A stretch of DNA of 64,000 nucleotides from Colwellia sp. BRX10-3 (GTDB lineage Bacteria > Pseudomonadota > Gammaproteobacteria > Enterobacterales > Alteromonadaceae): positions 62,001-126,000 of the forward strand of contig NZ_JACGWA010000001.1 in the NCBI RefSeq assembly GCF_014077505.1, given 5' to 3'. Shown here one piece after another: positions 8,079-15,695 of this stretch. Numbering within the stretch: position 1 is the stretch's first letter; each line of letters opens with the position of its first letter. The notes below the pieces were generated by a model. The model made no database searches and was not told where the DNA came from. It saw only the letters and a program-made list of their open reading frames with translations. Position numbers and translations under genes: made by a program.

Positions 8079-9146
8079 TTAAGCTGTTGTAATTCCGATT
8101 ATTTCAATTGACTCTTTAAGTCTTTCAAAAGTTACTGTTTTACCATATCTATCATAAGTAATATTCCCATTACTATGCCCTAGTATTTGAGCAGTATATT
8201 GGCTAGCAACGCCAGCATATTTTAGCTCTGTAGCAACGGTATGTCTCAAAGAATGAAAATCCACGTCTGCCTTTTCACCTGTCACATTTGATTTAGAAGG
8301 ATTATTTCTACTGAACCAACGGCTAGCAGCATGACTGTAACTTCCTTTAACAACAGTCCATTGATGAAACAACCTATTTCCAACGCATTGACTTACCCAT
8401 TCTAACAAGCCCAACTCAATAAGTTTAGGGTGAGTAGGAATAGACCGTTTTGCATTACTAGTTTTGAGAACATCACCTCGAATATGAATAACATCTTTAG
8501 TTATATCTTGAGGCTTTAACTGGCATATTTCATTCATTCTTGCGCCCGTAAAACGCCCAATCATAATAAGCCAATAGCGCCTATCACCTTTTCCATAACT
8601 ATCAGCAAACTTAAGCAACACCCTCAATTGCTCTGGTGTGTAAGCTCTACGACCTTCTGATATATTTTTCTTTTTCTCAATAACTTTTAAGCCTTCAAAG
8701 GGGTTCTCAGTTATCAAAGCATTATTGGCGAGTATCCAGCGATATAGAGCATTGAAATATTTCAGGTAACGATTGAAGGTGGTAGCAGTTTTAATCACCA
8801 AGATAGAGGCTTTCAAGTCTATAGCTATTTGTCGGGTAATTACGCATTTAGGTAGAAAAGCTAGAGAGCTTTCAATACGAGTATATTCCCTAGCGCACCA
8901 TCGATTACCGTTTTCCGCTAAATAGGCTTTGATAAGATTTGTAGTTGATGTGATTTGTTTAGGTTTAGCGGGTGGCTCTGTCAGAGCAGTGTCGTTTACT
9001 GCTGACGATGAACCAAATAGGATATGACTAACTTTTCTAAAAGCTTCTTTCTTACAACGCGTTCTCAAGGACTTCCAAACGGACTGATTTCGATAGTAAT
9101 AAATACCATTACGGCAATGAAGATAAGGAATTTTAGTCGTAAGCAT
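8079..9146 (-). CDS. Tyrosine recombinase/integrase of the ffs element
   Basis: Site-specific recombinase expected to integrate and excise the element at ffs. The N-terminal part has a YLHCRNGIYYYR pattern seen in phage-type integrases, then a SAM-like core-binding region. The catalytic domain shows the Arg of FTGARMNEIC, HSLRHT (His-x-x-Arg), GHSNGNITYDRYG with His and the nucleophile Tyr. Length (355 residues) is normal for a complete integrase. The frame begins at ATG 9158, but ATG 9146 has GGAG six bases upstream and is preferred. The start codon overlaps a TGTAGCA-containing sequence, so binding there by the integrase could repress its own gene. It lies just downstream of ffs and points away from it. 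Confidence 0.92.
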   Translation of the reverse strand: MLTTKIPYLHCRNGIYYYRNQSVWKSLRTRCKKEAFRKVSHILFGSSSAVNDTALTEPPAKPKQITSTTNLIKAYLAENGNRWCAREYTRIESSLAFLPKCVITRQIAIDLKASILVIKTATTFNRYLKYFNALYRWILANNALITENPFEGLKVIEKKKNISEGRRAYTPEQLRVLLKFADSYGKGDRRYWLIMIGRFTGARMNEICQLKPQDITKDVIHIRGDVLKTSNAKRSIPTHPKLIELGLLEWVSQCVGNRLFHQWTVVKGSYSHAASRWFSRNNPSKSNVTGEKADVDFHSLRHTVATELKYAGVASQYTAQILGHSNGNITYDRYGKTVTFERLKESIEIIGITTA

Positions 9147-9168
9147 GTAGCACTCCATGTAGCAAAAT
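9146..9168. repeat. Candidate arm-type integrase site, right end
   Basis: Two TGTAGCA heptamers matching 21 of 23 bases with 6789-6811, about 30 bp inside the right attachment repeat and overlapping the integrase start and ribosome site. Likely roles are arm binding or autoregulation; inference. Confidence 0.45.
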
Positions 9169-9198
9169 TGCTAAAAGGCGTGTAAGTCATTGAATATA

Positions 9199-9263
9199 AA
9201 AGATTGGGTGGCAACCCTAATAGCCACACTCCGGCACATGAGTCGTCTGCTGCGGTTGCTTCC
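9199..9263 (-). repeat. Right attachment repeat within ffs
   Basis: Identical over 65 bp to 6679-6743. This copy forms the 3' part of the complete 4.5S RNA gene, so the gene survived integration. Confidence 0.9.
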
Positions 9264-9319
9264 TTCCGGACCTGGCCGAGTTCACAGAGTATCATTGCGG
9301 AGGGACCAAAAGGGTCACC
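9205..9319 (-). ncRNA. ffs: 4.5S RNA of the signal recognition particle
   Basis: RNA partner of Ffh in co-translational targeting to the membrane. The minus strand carries the diagnostic domain IV core AGGTCCGGAAGGAAGCA followed by a GTGCCGG segment, within about 115 nt, the size of the E. coli RNA. The ends GGTGACCC and GGGTTGCCACC can pair to close the hairpin. Ends are estimated from pairing. The gene is the integration target of the element at 6679-9263, so the sequence after its 3' end now comes from the element. Confidence 0.93.
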
Positions 9320-9401
9320 ATAGAAGCGCTGAAAGAATCTCTTTAGCGCGGCGCGAATTATCGCTAATCAATTGCTTGGTTGCAAGCGCTAGTTACTAAA
9401 T

Positions 9402-9995
9402 TCAGACTGCTTGTGGGTTTTTTGCACAAACATCAGCAAATACTTGCTTAAATTCGACTAACTCTTGATTTATATCTCCCTTTATAAAAACCGCAGGATG
9501 AAATCGTACTTCCTTTTTAACAAAATCAAAACTTACCGGTACCACAGGAACATTAGCTTGTTTGGCGATATGTAAAAATCCGGTTCTCCACTCAATGGTT
9601 TTACTGCGAGTTCCTTCTGGGGCGAGTCCTAAAATAAATTGCTCATGCGCTTTAAACTCTTCAACAATTTGACCTACAACGCCATGACTATGACTACGAT
9701 CAACACCAATACCGCCAATAGCGGTCAATAACGATTTTATTGGCCAACAAAAAATGCTGCCCTTAGCCAGAAATGATACTTTAAGGTTTAATGAAAACAT
9801 AACCGCAATACCAACGAAAAAGTCCCAATTTGAGGTATGAGGTGCCACAGCAAGTATAAACTTTGGCTGCTGAGGCAACTCTCCGGTAATTTTCCAGCCA
9901 AAGCGCACCATGGTTTGACTTGCAAATCGTCTTAAAATGCCATAATCGCGAGTTGCTATACACTTAGGTACAGTCGGCGCTTGCAATTTATTCAT
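9402..9995 (-). CDS. PlsC-like 1-acyl-glycerol-3-phosphate acyltransferase family protein
   Basis: Membrane-associated acyltransferase likely to acylate a lysophospholipid or related lipid. The 197-residue sequence has HTSNWD (the HX4D catalytic motif, about residues 53-58) and APEGTRS (acceptor-binding motif, about 126-132), both in usual order, with a hydrophobic N-terminal half. It is shorter than E. coli PlsC (245) and lacks that protein's N-terminal membrane segment, so it belongs to a side branch of the family. It follows the DUF3014 gene by 17 bp, so co-transcription is likely. Substrate is unknown. Confidence 0.85.
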   Translation of the reverse strand: MNKLQAPTVPKCIATRDYGILRRFASQTMVRFGWKITGELPQQPKFILAVAPHTSNWDFFVGIAVMFSLNLKVSFLAKGSIFCWPIKSLLTAIGGIGVDRSHSHGVVGQIVEEFKAHEQFILGLAPEGTRSKTIEWRTGFLHIAKQANVPVVPVSFDFVKKEVRFHPAVFIKGDINQELVEFKQVFADVCAKNPQAV

Positions 9996-10012
9996 TTAAT
10001 TTTCACCAAGAC

Positions 10013-10867
10013 TTAACGCGCTCTTGCTAATTTTTCGTTAATTTCTAGCAGTACTGACTTGATAACAAGTAAGTTTTCTTTACCTAGTCTTAACAATAAC
10101 TTTTCAGAATCATCTAAAGACTCTAAGGATTCATCTTTATATTTATACATAACGCTAGGACGTTCTAATTCGGGTTGAGTTTTAGGTATTTCCATGTCTA
10201 AAACCTTGGTTATTGCATTATGTAATACTTCAGTGAAATCTTGTTCTGGGTAACCTAACTCTCCATATGCCTGATCAATTAACGGTTTCAATTCAACATA
10301 CCATTGCACAAGCATTTCACTATCCATTGAGCGTAATAGGTCGACATAATTACTGAATCTATCCGCACTACTTTCATCCCACTGCCATTTAATACCATTT
10401 TCTGTTTGCTCTGCTAGTGCAGTAAATTTCGCATTAGGGGTAATTAAAGGGGTGTGTTCATAGGCCAAGGTACCTTGGCTAAAATTATCAGTAAATACCA
10501 CAAAACGGCGGATCATATCTTCAGTTACCACCAGTTTCAGTAACTCTTTACGCCAAGTTAACGTCGGCAATTTAGTACTGAACCAAGTATCACTCTCATT
10601 TAATGTCGGTAATACAATTTCAGGTACAATCTCAGTAGTGTCTTCTTCAACCGGCACTTCCGTGGAATCTGCTTCGTTTAACTCAGGTACTATTTCAAGT
10701 TCTGGCTCTTGAACTGGTGCAATAACAGTGGTTGAAACTGTATCAGAAGTTTTATTATCATCTGGAGCAGTCACATAGAAATAAATAACAAAAGCGATTA
10801 TAGCGGCAATAATTATGGTAATAACAACCCAAGGCGTTTGTTTTTGTTCAGTATTTTCAATTGACAT
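10013..10867 (-). CDS. DUF3014 domain protein, single-pass membrane protein
   Basis: Function unknown. After a short N-terminal stretch there is one membrane segment (WVVITIIIAAIIAFVIYFYV, about residues 13-32), an acidic low-complexity linker rich in Glu, Val and Pro (about 35-85), then a globular domain with LPTLNESD, FVVFTDNFSQGTLA and YVDLLRSMDSEMLVQWY, matching the DUF3014 pattern as I know it. An upstream ATG exists at 10903, but the ATG at 10867 has AAGGG in good spacing. Topology predicts a periplasmic domain. It lies between maiA and the acyltransferase gene on the same strand. Confidence 0.8.
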   Translation of the reverse strand: MSIENTEQKQTPWVVITIIIAAIIAFVIYFYVTAPDDNKTSDTVSTTVIAPVQEPELEIVPELNEADSTEVPVEEDTTEIVPEIVLPTLNESDTWFSTKLPTLTWRKELLKLVVTEDMIRRFVVFTDNFSQGTLAYEHTPLITPNAKFTALAEQTENGIKWQWDESSADRFSNYVDLLRSMDSEMLVQWYVELKPLIDQAYGELGYPEQDFTEVLHNAITKVLDMEIPKTQPELERPSVMYKYKDESLESLDDSEKLLLRLGKENLLVIKSVLLEINEKLARAR

Positions 10868-10944
10868 AATAACCCTTGTTCTTTGTAAGAAGTGGAATAG
10901 CAAATGATAAATTTTTGTATTTAAATATCACACGATAGCTTACT

Positions 10945-11586
10945 TTAGATCTGTGCATCTGCCTGATTCTCTGGCAAAGCCGCAATGAATGCCGGATGTT
11001 TATTGCAATTTTGAGCAACGCGACAAATATTTGGAAATTTACTCATATCAAGATTAAATCGATAAGCATTATAAACTTGTGGCACTAAACAAATATCAGC
11101 CATAGTAATATTATCGCCAAAACAATATGTGCCCGAGTTTACTTTTAACTGCTGCTCAACCGCGGTAAAACCTAAATTCATCCAATGATGGCTCCAGTTA
11201 AGTTTATCACTTTCTTGCAGTGAATAATTTTTAACTAGGTATTGCTGTACACGCAAATTATTTACCGGATGTATTTCACAAGCAACATCAAGCGCCAGTG
11301 CCTTTACTTTTGCTTTGGCAACAATATTTTTAGGGTAAATAGCAACTGAGGGATATTTTTCATCTAGGTACTCAATAATCGCAATCGACTGATGTAGGGT
11401 AACATCTTCATCAATCAAGGTAGGCACTAAATGCGTCGGATTTAACTCAGCGTATTCATTTTTATGCTGCTCGCCCCCCTCTTTAACTAAGTGAACTGGA
11501 ATTGATTCAAATGCCAAACCTTTTAAGTGCATAGCAATTCGTACTCTATACGCTGCAGATGAACGCCAATAACCATATAATTTCAT
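10945..11586 (-). CDS. maiA: Maleylacetoacetate isomerase (zeta-class glutathione transferase)
   Basis: Converts maleylacetoacetate to fumarylacetoacetate with glutathione, a late step of phenylalanine and tyrosine breakdown through homogentisate. The 213-residue protein begins MKLYGYWRSSAAYRVRIA, the zeta-class signature with the catalytic Ser-Ser. The thioredoxin-like domain (about 1-80, with NPTHLVPTLID and QSIAIIEYLDE) is followed by the helical GST domain. It lies 59 bp after tyrR on the same strand and close to phhAB, consistent with the pathway. Homogentisate dioxygenase and fumarylacetoacetase are not in the window. Confidence 0.93.
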   Translation of the reverse strand: MKLYGYWRSSAAYRVRIAMHLKGLAFESIPVHLVKEGGEQHKNEYAELNPTHLVPTLIDEDVTLHQSIAIIEYLDEKYPSVAIYPKNIVAKAKVKALALDVACEIHPVNNLRVQQYLVKNYSLQESDKLNWSHHWMNLGFTAVEQQLKVNSGTYCFGDNITMADICLVPQVYNAYRFNLDMSKFPNICRVAQNCNKHPAFIAALPENQADAQI

Positions 11587-11645
11587 ATTTAATACTCAAA
11601 TAACTTTTACAAATAAACTAACATCGCGATACTGGCCCGTTAGCG

Positions 11646-13196
11646 TTAAATTTTAACGGTTTTCTTATTTATATCATAATCACGTAATTTGTTGGCAATG
11701 GCCGTGTGACTAAGCCCCAATTTTTTGGCTAATTGTCGCGTACTTGGATAAGCTGGGTAGAGTTTTCTCAATAAATCCGCTTCAAAATTTTTCACTGCCG
11801 CATCTAAAGTGCCTTCAAAATCTTGCTCAAGGTATCCATGCTCACGTGTATACGCGGGTAACTGCAAGTGTGAAGTCATGATGATATTACCCTCAATTAA
11901 CGATACAGCTCGGATTAGCACATTCTCAAGTTGCCTAACATTACCTGGCCATGGGTAGTGCTCAATAAATTCCAGACACTCTTTATCAAAAGTAACATGT
12001 GTTTTACCTACACGTTGACCGAATTTAGCGACAAAAAGTTCCGCTAAAGGCACAATATCTGAACGTCGTTCACGTAACGATGGAATATTAAGCCCTAAAA
12101 CATTTAAACGATAATATAAGTCTTCTCTGAACTCACCAAGAGAAACCATGTTGAGCAAGTCTCTATTGGTTGAACCGATAATACGGACATTAACTTTGAT
12201 TTCTTTTTCGTCATCAATACGTCTAAAAGTGCCATCTTGAATGACGCGCAACACCTTAGTTTGTAACTTGGCTGACATTTCGCCTACTTCATCGAAAAAT
12301 ATTGTGCCCCCGTCTGCTGATTCGAAAATACCTCTTTTACTGTTTGCTTGTCCTGCAGCGCCTGAACCAAATAATTCAGTTTCTGCGGCATCATCGGGTA
12401 ATGCTGCACAACTTAAGGTCATAAAAGGCTTGTCAGTACGATCACTGGCCGCGTGACAAGCGCGAGCCAATAACTCTTTGCCTGTGCCTGTTTCCCCAAC
12501 AATTAACATTGACGAGTCGAGCAAAGCCATACGCTTTGCTTCGCGGATCAGCTTACGCATTGAACTACTGTTTGATTGAATACCATTAAAATCATTTTCG
12601 TTGGCCTTTTTAAAGGCACTAATTTGCTGACCTAATCTTGCTTCTGATTTTAATATTAATACGGCACCAGCAAGTACTTGCCTTTCATTACCCTCAGCGA
12701 TATGAATAGGAATAATATCAGCAACAAAATCGTCTTCTTGAAATTTTACACGTCGGGTTTGGGCGAGAACTTCTTCGCCATCTAGCCAGCGCGAGAAATT
12801 AAAGCCTTTTAGCCATTGTCCAACATGCTCACCGATAATGTGTTCTAAAGATTCACATATTATTTGCGCAGCAATATTATTTACTACTCGAATTTGGCCC
12901 TTGTTATCAATCGAAATAAAAGGGTCAGGAAATGTTTTAACTAAGGTTTCAAATTCATTTCTCTCGCGCTCAGACGGCATGTAAGGGGTTGTTTTAACAT
13001 CGACAACACCATCAATTAAACGCAATTGCGGCATAAAACTCTGCAGCTCAGAAAACTCTAAGTCTGGGATGTTAATAAAAATTTTTCCCGGTTGTTTTAA
13101 CTCGATACCACGCAGGTCAATTCCGCGCTCAACAAATATTGCCAATACACTTTGTGCAATACCAACTCGGTCTTGGCAGCCAATCTCTAAACGCAT
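11646..13196 (-). CDS. tyrR: TyrR aromatic amino acid regulator
   Basis: Transcription factor responding to aromatic amino acids. The order of domains is an N-terminal ACT domain (residues 1-75), PAS (about 78-180), an AAA+ domain (about 205-430) with Walker A GETGTGKE and Walker B-type IFFDEVGEMS, and a C-terminal HTH (TRQLAKKLGLSHTAIANKL). At 516 residues it matches E. coli TyrR (513). The GAFTGA loop needed to contact sigma-54 is replaced by GSGAAGQANSKRG, as in classical TyrR, so it should act with sigma-70. A TyrR box lies before phhA 1.4 kb upstream. Confidence 0.95.
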   Translation of the reverse strand: MRLEIGCQDRVGIAQSVLAIFVERGIDLRGIELKQPGKIFINIPDLEFSELQSFMPQLRLIDGVVDVKTTPYMPSERERNEFETLVKTFPDPFISIDNKGQIRVVNNIAAQIICESLEHIIGEHVGQWLKGFNFSRWLDGEEVLAQTRRVKFQEDDFVADIIPIHIAEGNERQVLAGAVLILKSEARLGQQISAFKKANENDFNGIQSNSSSMRKLIREAKRMALLDSSMLIVGETGTGKELLARACHAASDRTDKPFMTLSCAALPDDAAETELFGSGAAGQANSKRGIFESADGGTIFFDEVGEMSAKLQTKVLRVIQDGTFRRIDDEKEIKVNVRIIGSTNRDLLNMVSLGEFREDLYYRLNVLGLNIPSLRERRSDIVPLAELFVAKFGQRVGKTHVTFDKECLEFIEHYPWPGNVRQLENVLIRAVSLIEGNIIMTSHLQLPAYTREHGYLEQDFEGTLDAAVKNFEADLLRKLYPAYPSTRQLAKKLGLSHTAIANKLRDYDINKKTVKI

Positions 13197-13256
13197 TTAA
13201 TAACCTCAAGCAAACAACATAATCTGATAGCGCCATTGTAAACTATTTTTTACAAC

Positions 13257-13284
13257 AAAAAAAAGCCCCCTTTGATAGGAGGCT
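13257..13284 (-). terminator. Terminator after phhB
   Basis: On the minus strand AGCCTCCT, a short loop and AGGGGGCT form a hairpin followed by eight Ts. It separates phhAB from tyrR, which therefore probably has its own promoter in the remaining 60 bp. Confidence 0.75.
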
Positions 13285-13308
13285 AGATATTATTGTTGTA
13301 AGTAAACG

Positions 13309-13647
13309 TTACAGAAGTTGATCGGTTTTGGCAGCACAAATAAAGTCATTCTTATGTAGCCCTTTAATAGCGTGAGTCCACCATGTAACTTTTACTTTGC
13401 CCCACTCTAATAAAATCGCCGGATGATGAAATTCATTTTCTGCTAATTCAGAAACTTTATTTGCAAAAGCCCATGCTTGCTTATAGTTTTTAAATTTATA
13501 AACACGTTCTAGCATCATAACGCCGTTATTCACTTCAGGCACCCAATCAGGTATTTGCGCCAATAAACTTGCTAATTCGTCATCGCTAACTTTTGGTGCA
13601 TCTACTTGGCATGCTTCACATTGTTGATTTGATAATTCGCCACTCAT
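13309..13647 (-). CDS. phhB: Pterin-4a-carbinolamine dehydratase
   Basis: Regenerates the pterin cofactor for phenylalanine hydroxylase by dehydrating 4a-hydroxytetrahydropterin. The 112-residue protein is family length and has the active-site pattern [11 protein letters not shown] followed by [17 protein letters not shown] precedes the ATG. It begins 10 bp after phhA ends, so the two form an operon. Confidence 0.95.
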   Translation of the reverse strand: MSGELSNQQCEACQVDAPKVSDDELASLLAQIPDWVPEVNNGVMMLERVYKFKNYKQAWAFANKVSELAENEFHHPAILLEWGKVKVTWWTHAIKGLHKNDFICAAKTDQLL

Positions 13648-13657
13648 AAAATTTCCT

Positions 13658-14470
13658 TTAACTTGCTTTTGCGGTTGTTTTTAATTCAAATTTTGCTGGG
13701 TGTAGACCAATAACTTTCGCTTGCTCTACTAACGCCATAATATCTTCAACTTCTAATTTTCTTATCTCATCAAGATCACTAACTTTCGTCAGCATAAAAT
13801 AAACCGGTTGTAGAATATCAATGCGGTATTGTGTTCTTAAAACATCTAAAACATCGAGTGGTTTTCTTTCTACATTTTTATCATTTAATGCATATTCTGT
13901 TTCCGTTGGAGAAGACAAAATACCGCCACCGTATACACGCAAACCTTTAGGGGTATCAAGCAAACCAAACTCAACAGTAAACCAATAAAGTCGCGCTAAA
14001 AACACACGGTCCTCCTTCGATGCGTTTAAACCCATCATGCCATAAGCTTGAGTATAGTTAGCAAACGACTCGTTGGTGAGTAAAGCACAGTGACCGTATA
14101 TTTCATGAAATATATCGGGCTCTTGTAAATAGTCAAACTCTTCTTCGGAGCGAATAAATGTCGCAACGGGGAATTTTCTTTCAGAAAGTAGGCGAAAAAA
14201 CTCACCAAAGCCAATCAGTGCTGGCACTGGCTCACAACTCCATCCTGTTTCAGCTCTCAATACCGCACTAACTTCTTCTAATTGTGGAATACGGTCTTGT
14301 GGAAGATTTAACTTGCTCAAGCCTTCGATGAATTCATCACATGCGCTATCATGTACTGTTGATAGCTGTCGCGTAATTAACGCTTGCCAAATTTTGTTTT
14401 CTGCCGCTGTCCATGCAATGTTGCCATGTTCATCTGCAACCTTTGAAACGTACTTAGTCGCCTTTGCCAT
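13658..14470 (-). CDS. phhA: Phenylalanine-4-hydroxylase
   Basis: Iron- and pterin-dependent monooxygenase making tyrosine from phenylalanine in the cytoplasm. The 270-residue protein is a bacterial single-domain form without the regulatory ACT domain. The iron ligands are visible: two His in FHEIYGHC and the Glu in [19 protein letters not shown], a conserved active-site loop, is also present. It heads the phhA-phhB operon. A TyrR box lies about 150 bp upstream of the start, so aromatic amino acid control is likely. Confidence 0.96.
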   Translation of the reverse strand: MAKATKYVSKVADEHGNIAWTAAENKIWQALITRQLSTVHDSACDEFIEGLSKLNLPQDRIPQLEEVSAVLRAETGWSCEPVPALIGFGEFFRLLSERKFPVATFIRSEEEFDYLQEPDIFHEIYGHCALLTNESFANYTQAYGMMGLNASKEDRVFLARLYWFTVEFGLLDTPKGLRVYGGGILSSPTETEYALNDKNVERKPLDVLDVLRTQYRIDILQPVYFMLTKVSDLDEIRKLEVEDIMALVEQAKVIGLHPAKFELKTTAKAS

Positions 14471-14617
14471 TCGTGTAACCTTACTGAGTGAATATCAAAT
14501 TTATTATTAATTTTATATTGATATTTAAAACTACTTTAGTTGTCACAATAGTAAGGCAACATCAGTAGAAAAAGCACGACTTTCAAAGTGGCTATTTTTC
14601 CACCAGAACAATGAAGG

Positions 14618-14635
14618 TGTAACACTTATGTTACA
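14618..14635. promoter_or_regulatory. TyrR box upstream of phhA
   Basis: TGTAAC-ACTTAT-GTTACA has perfect half-site symmetry and close agreement with the known consensus TGTAAA-N6-TTTACA. It lies about 150 bp before phhA. tyrR itself is in the same cluster, which supports activation by TyrR; the promoter position is not clear to me. Confidence 0.7.
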
Positions 14636-14681
14636 TATAAATATACAGTAAATAAATTAACATTAAATTTCAGTAAGTTAT

Positions 14682-15695
14682 TTAACTTTTTTTCACTAGC
14701 GATTGTACTTGGCTGATGATTGTTTGACGTATATGGCCAAGTTTAGGAGCATCATCGGTAAAGGGAATAGGTCGACATAAATGCATTGCCTTTAGCCCTA
14801 GTCGTGCCGTTAACATACCTGCACCTAAGCCCTGTGCCATGCGTGCTGATAATTTCCCTAATAACTCAACACCTAACAGGTCAGCGCCCAAATCAGTCAC
14901 TAATTCACTTGCTCCTGCATATGCCATGTTAACAATAACTTGTTTAATTAATTTTACTCGGCTCCAGTAACTCAGTTTTAAGCCATATAAAGACGCTATT
15001 TTATTAACCATACGTAAATTTCGCCATAGCATCAGCAGCATATCAATAATGGCGATTGGACTGAGTGCAATTAAAACAACAGATTCAGAGGAAAACTTTG
15101 CGATTTCTTTTAATGCTTTTTGATCTACCTGAGACAAAACATTGCGAGCATAAAGCTGCATTATTTCAACATCGTTGTATTCTTCAAGATTTAATTTTTG
15201 CCATGAGCCGTGATCAAATTCAGCCAAGTCACTTGGTAATCGCTTGGAGATTTTATCGCAAAGGCTTGCGGCATCAACTTGACCTTCTCCATTGATAATA
15301 TCTTGTGCTTGTTGTTTAATATTTTGCTGATACTTAAATTGTCTAAGTCCGGAAAACTCACGCCAAACCGTTCGCCCACAAATAAGTGATAAACCGGCCA
15401 GTAAAATAGCATATAAACTGGCAATGATTGGCGATTGACTAAAACCGTTAATAAAAAACTGTACCGCCTCAACACCGACTAAGGTTATAAACACTAATCC
15501 TAGTGTACGCCAAAGCCAGCTTGGGCTTTTGGATTCAATAACTATATTGTCGTCAACGCTTTCTGTTTGCTCATCACAAACCCAGTCATGCTCGCTAACA
15601 ATAATTTGCGGTGTATTTTCTTTTATTGGACTGTCAGCAATATCTACGGCGTCAAATAATATTTGTTGTTGATATTTTTCTTTTTTTTCTATCAT
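14682..15695 (-). CDS. ycjF: YcjF family (TIGR01620) inner-membrane protein
   Basis: Membrane protein of unknown biochemical role, regularly encoded with YcjX and the phage-shock genes. The 337-residue sequence has a hydrophilic N-terminal part, two membrane segments (about residues 65-105: LGLVFITLVGVEAVQFFING and IIASLYAILLAGLSLICG), then a helical domain with a further hydrophobic stretch (VVLIALSPIAIIDMLLMLW). Its start overlaps the ycjX stop by four bases (ATGA), so translation is coupled. Confidence 0.88.
   Translation of the reverse strand: MIEKKEKYQQQILFDAVDIADSPIKENTPQIIVSEHDWVCDEQTESVDDNIVIESKSPSWLWRTLGLVFITLVGVEAVQFFINGFSQSPIIASLYAILLAGLSLICGRTVWREFSGLRQFKYQQNIKQQAQDIINGEGQVDAASLCDKISKRLPSDLAEFDHGSWQKLNLEEYNDVEIMQLYARNVLSQVDQKALKEIAKFSSESVVLIALSPIAIIDMLLMLWRNLRMVNKIASLYGLKLSYWSRVKLIKQVIVNMAYAGASELVTDLGADLLGVELLGKLSARMAQGLGAGMLTARLGLKAMHLCRPIPFTDDAPKLGHIRQTIISQVQSLVKKS

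Larger units (their letters stand above)
6679..9263. mobile_element. Small integrative element (or remnant) inserted in the 3' end of ffs
   Basis: The element is 2520 bp (one repeat plus interior) and is bounded by perfect 65-bp direct repeats. One lies within the intact ffs gene; the other is a lone 3' fragment. A tyrosine recombinase gene lies just inside the ffs-side end, in the usual arrangement for an element that restores its target RNA gene. Two similar 23-bp sequences with TGTAGCA heptamers lie near the two ends. The cargo visible is one 56-residue PEP-CTERM protein gene; the remainder is AT-rich and apparently non-coding. The size suggests either a deleted island or a minimal satellite. 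No mobilisation, replication or excisionase gene is recognised. Confidence 0.85.

Noticed and set aside
9190-9399. Open frames on both strands across ffs
   Set aside because: The span is explained by the 4.5S RNA; the frames have no initiation signal.
11646-13196. TyrR as a possible sigma-54 activator like PhhR
   Set aside because: The GAFTGA loop is absent, and the domain layout and length match classical TyrR.
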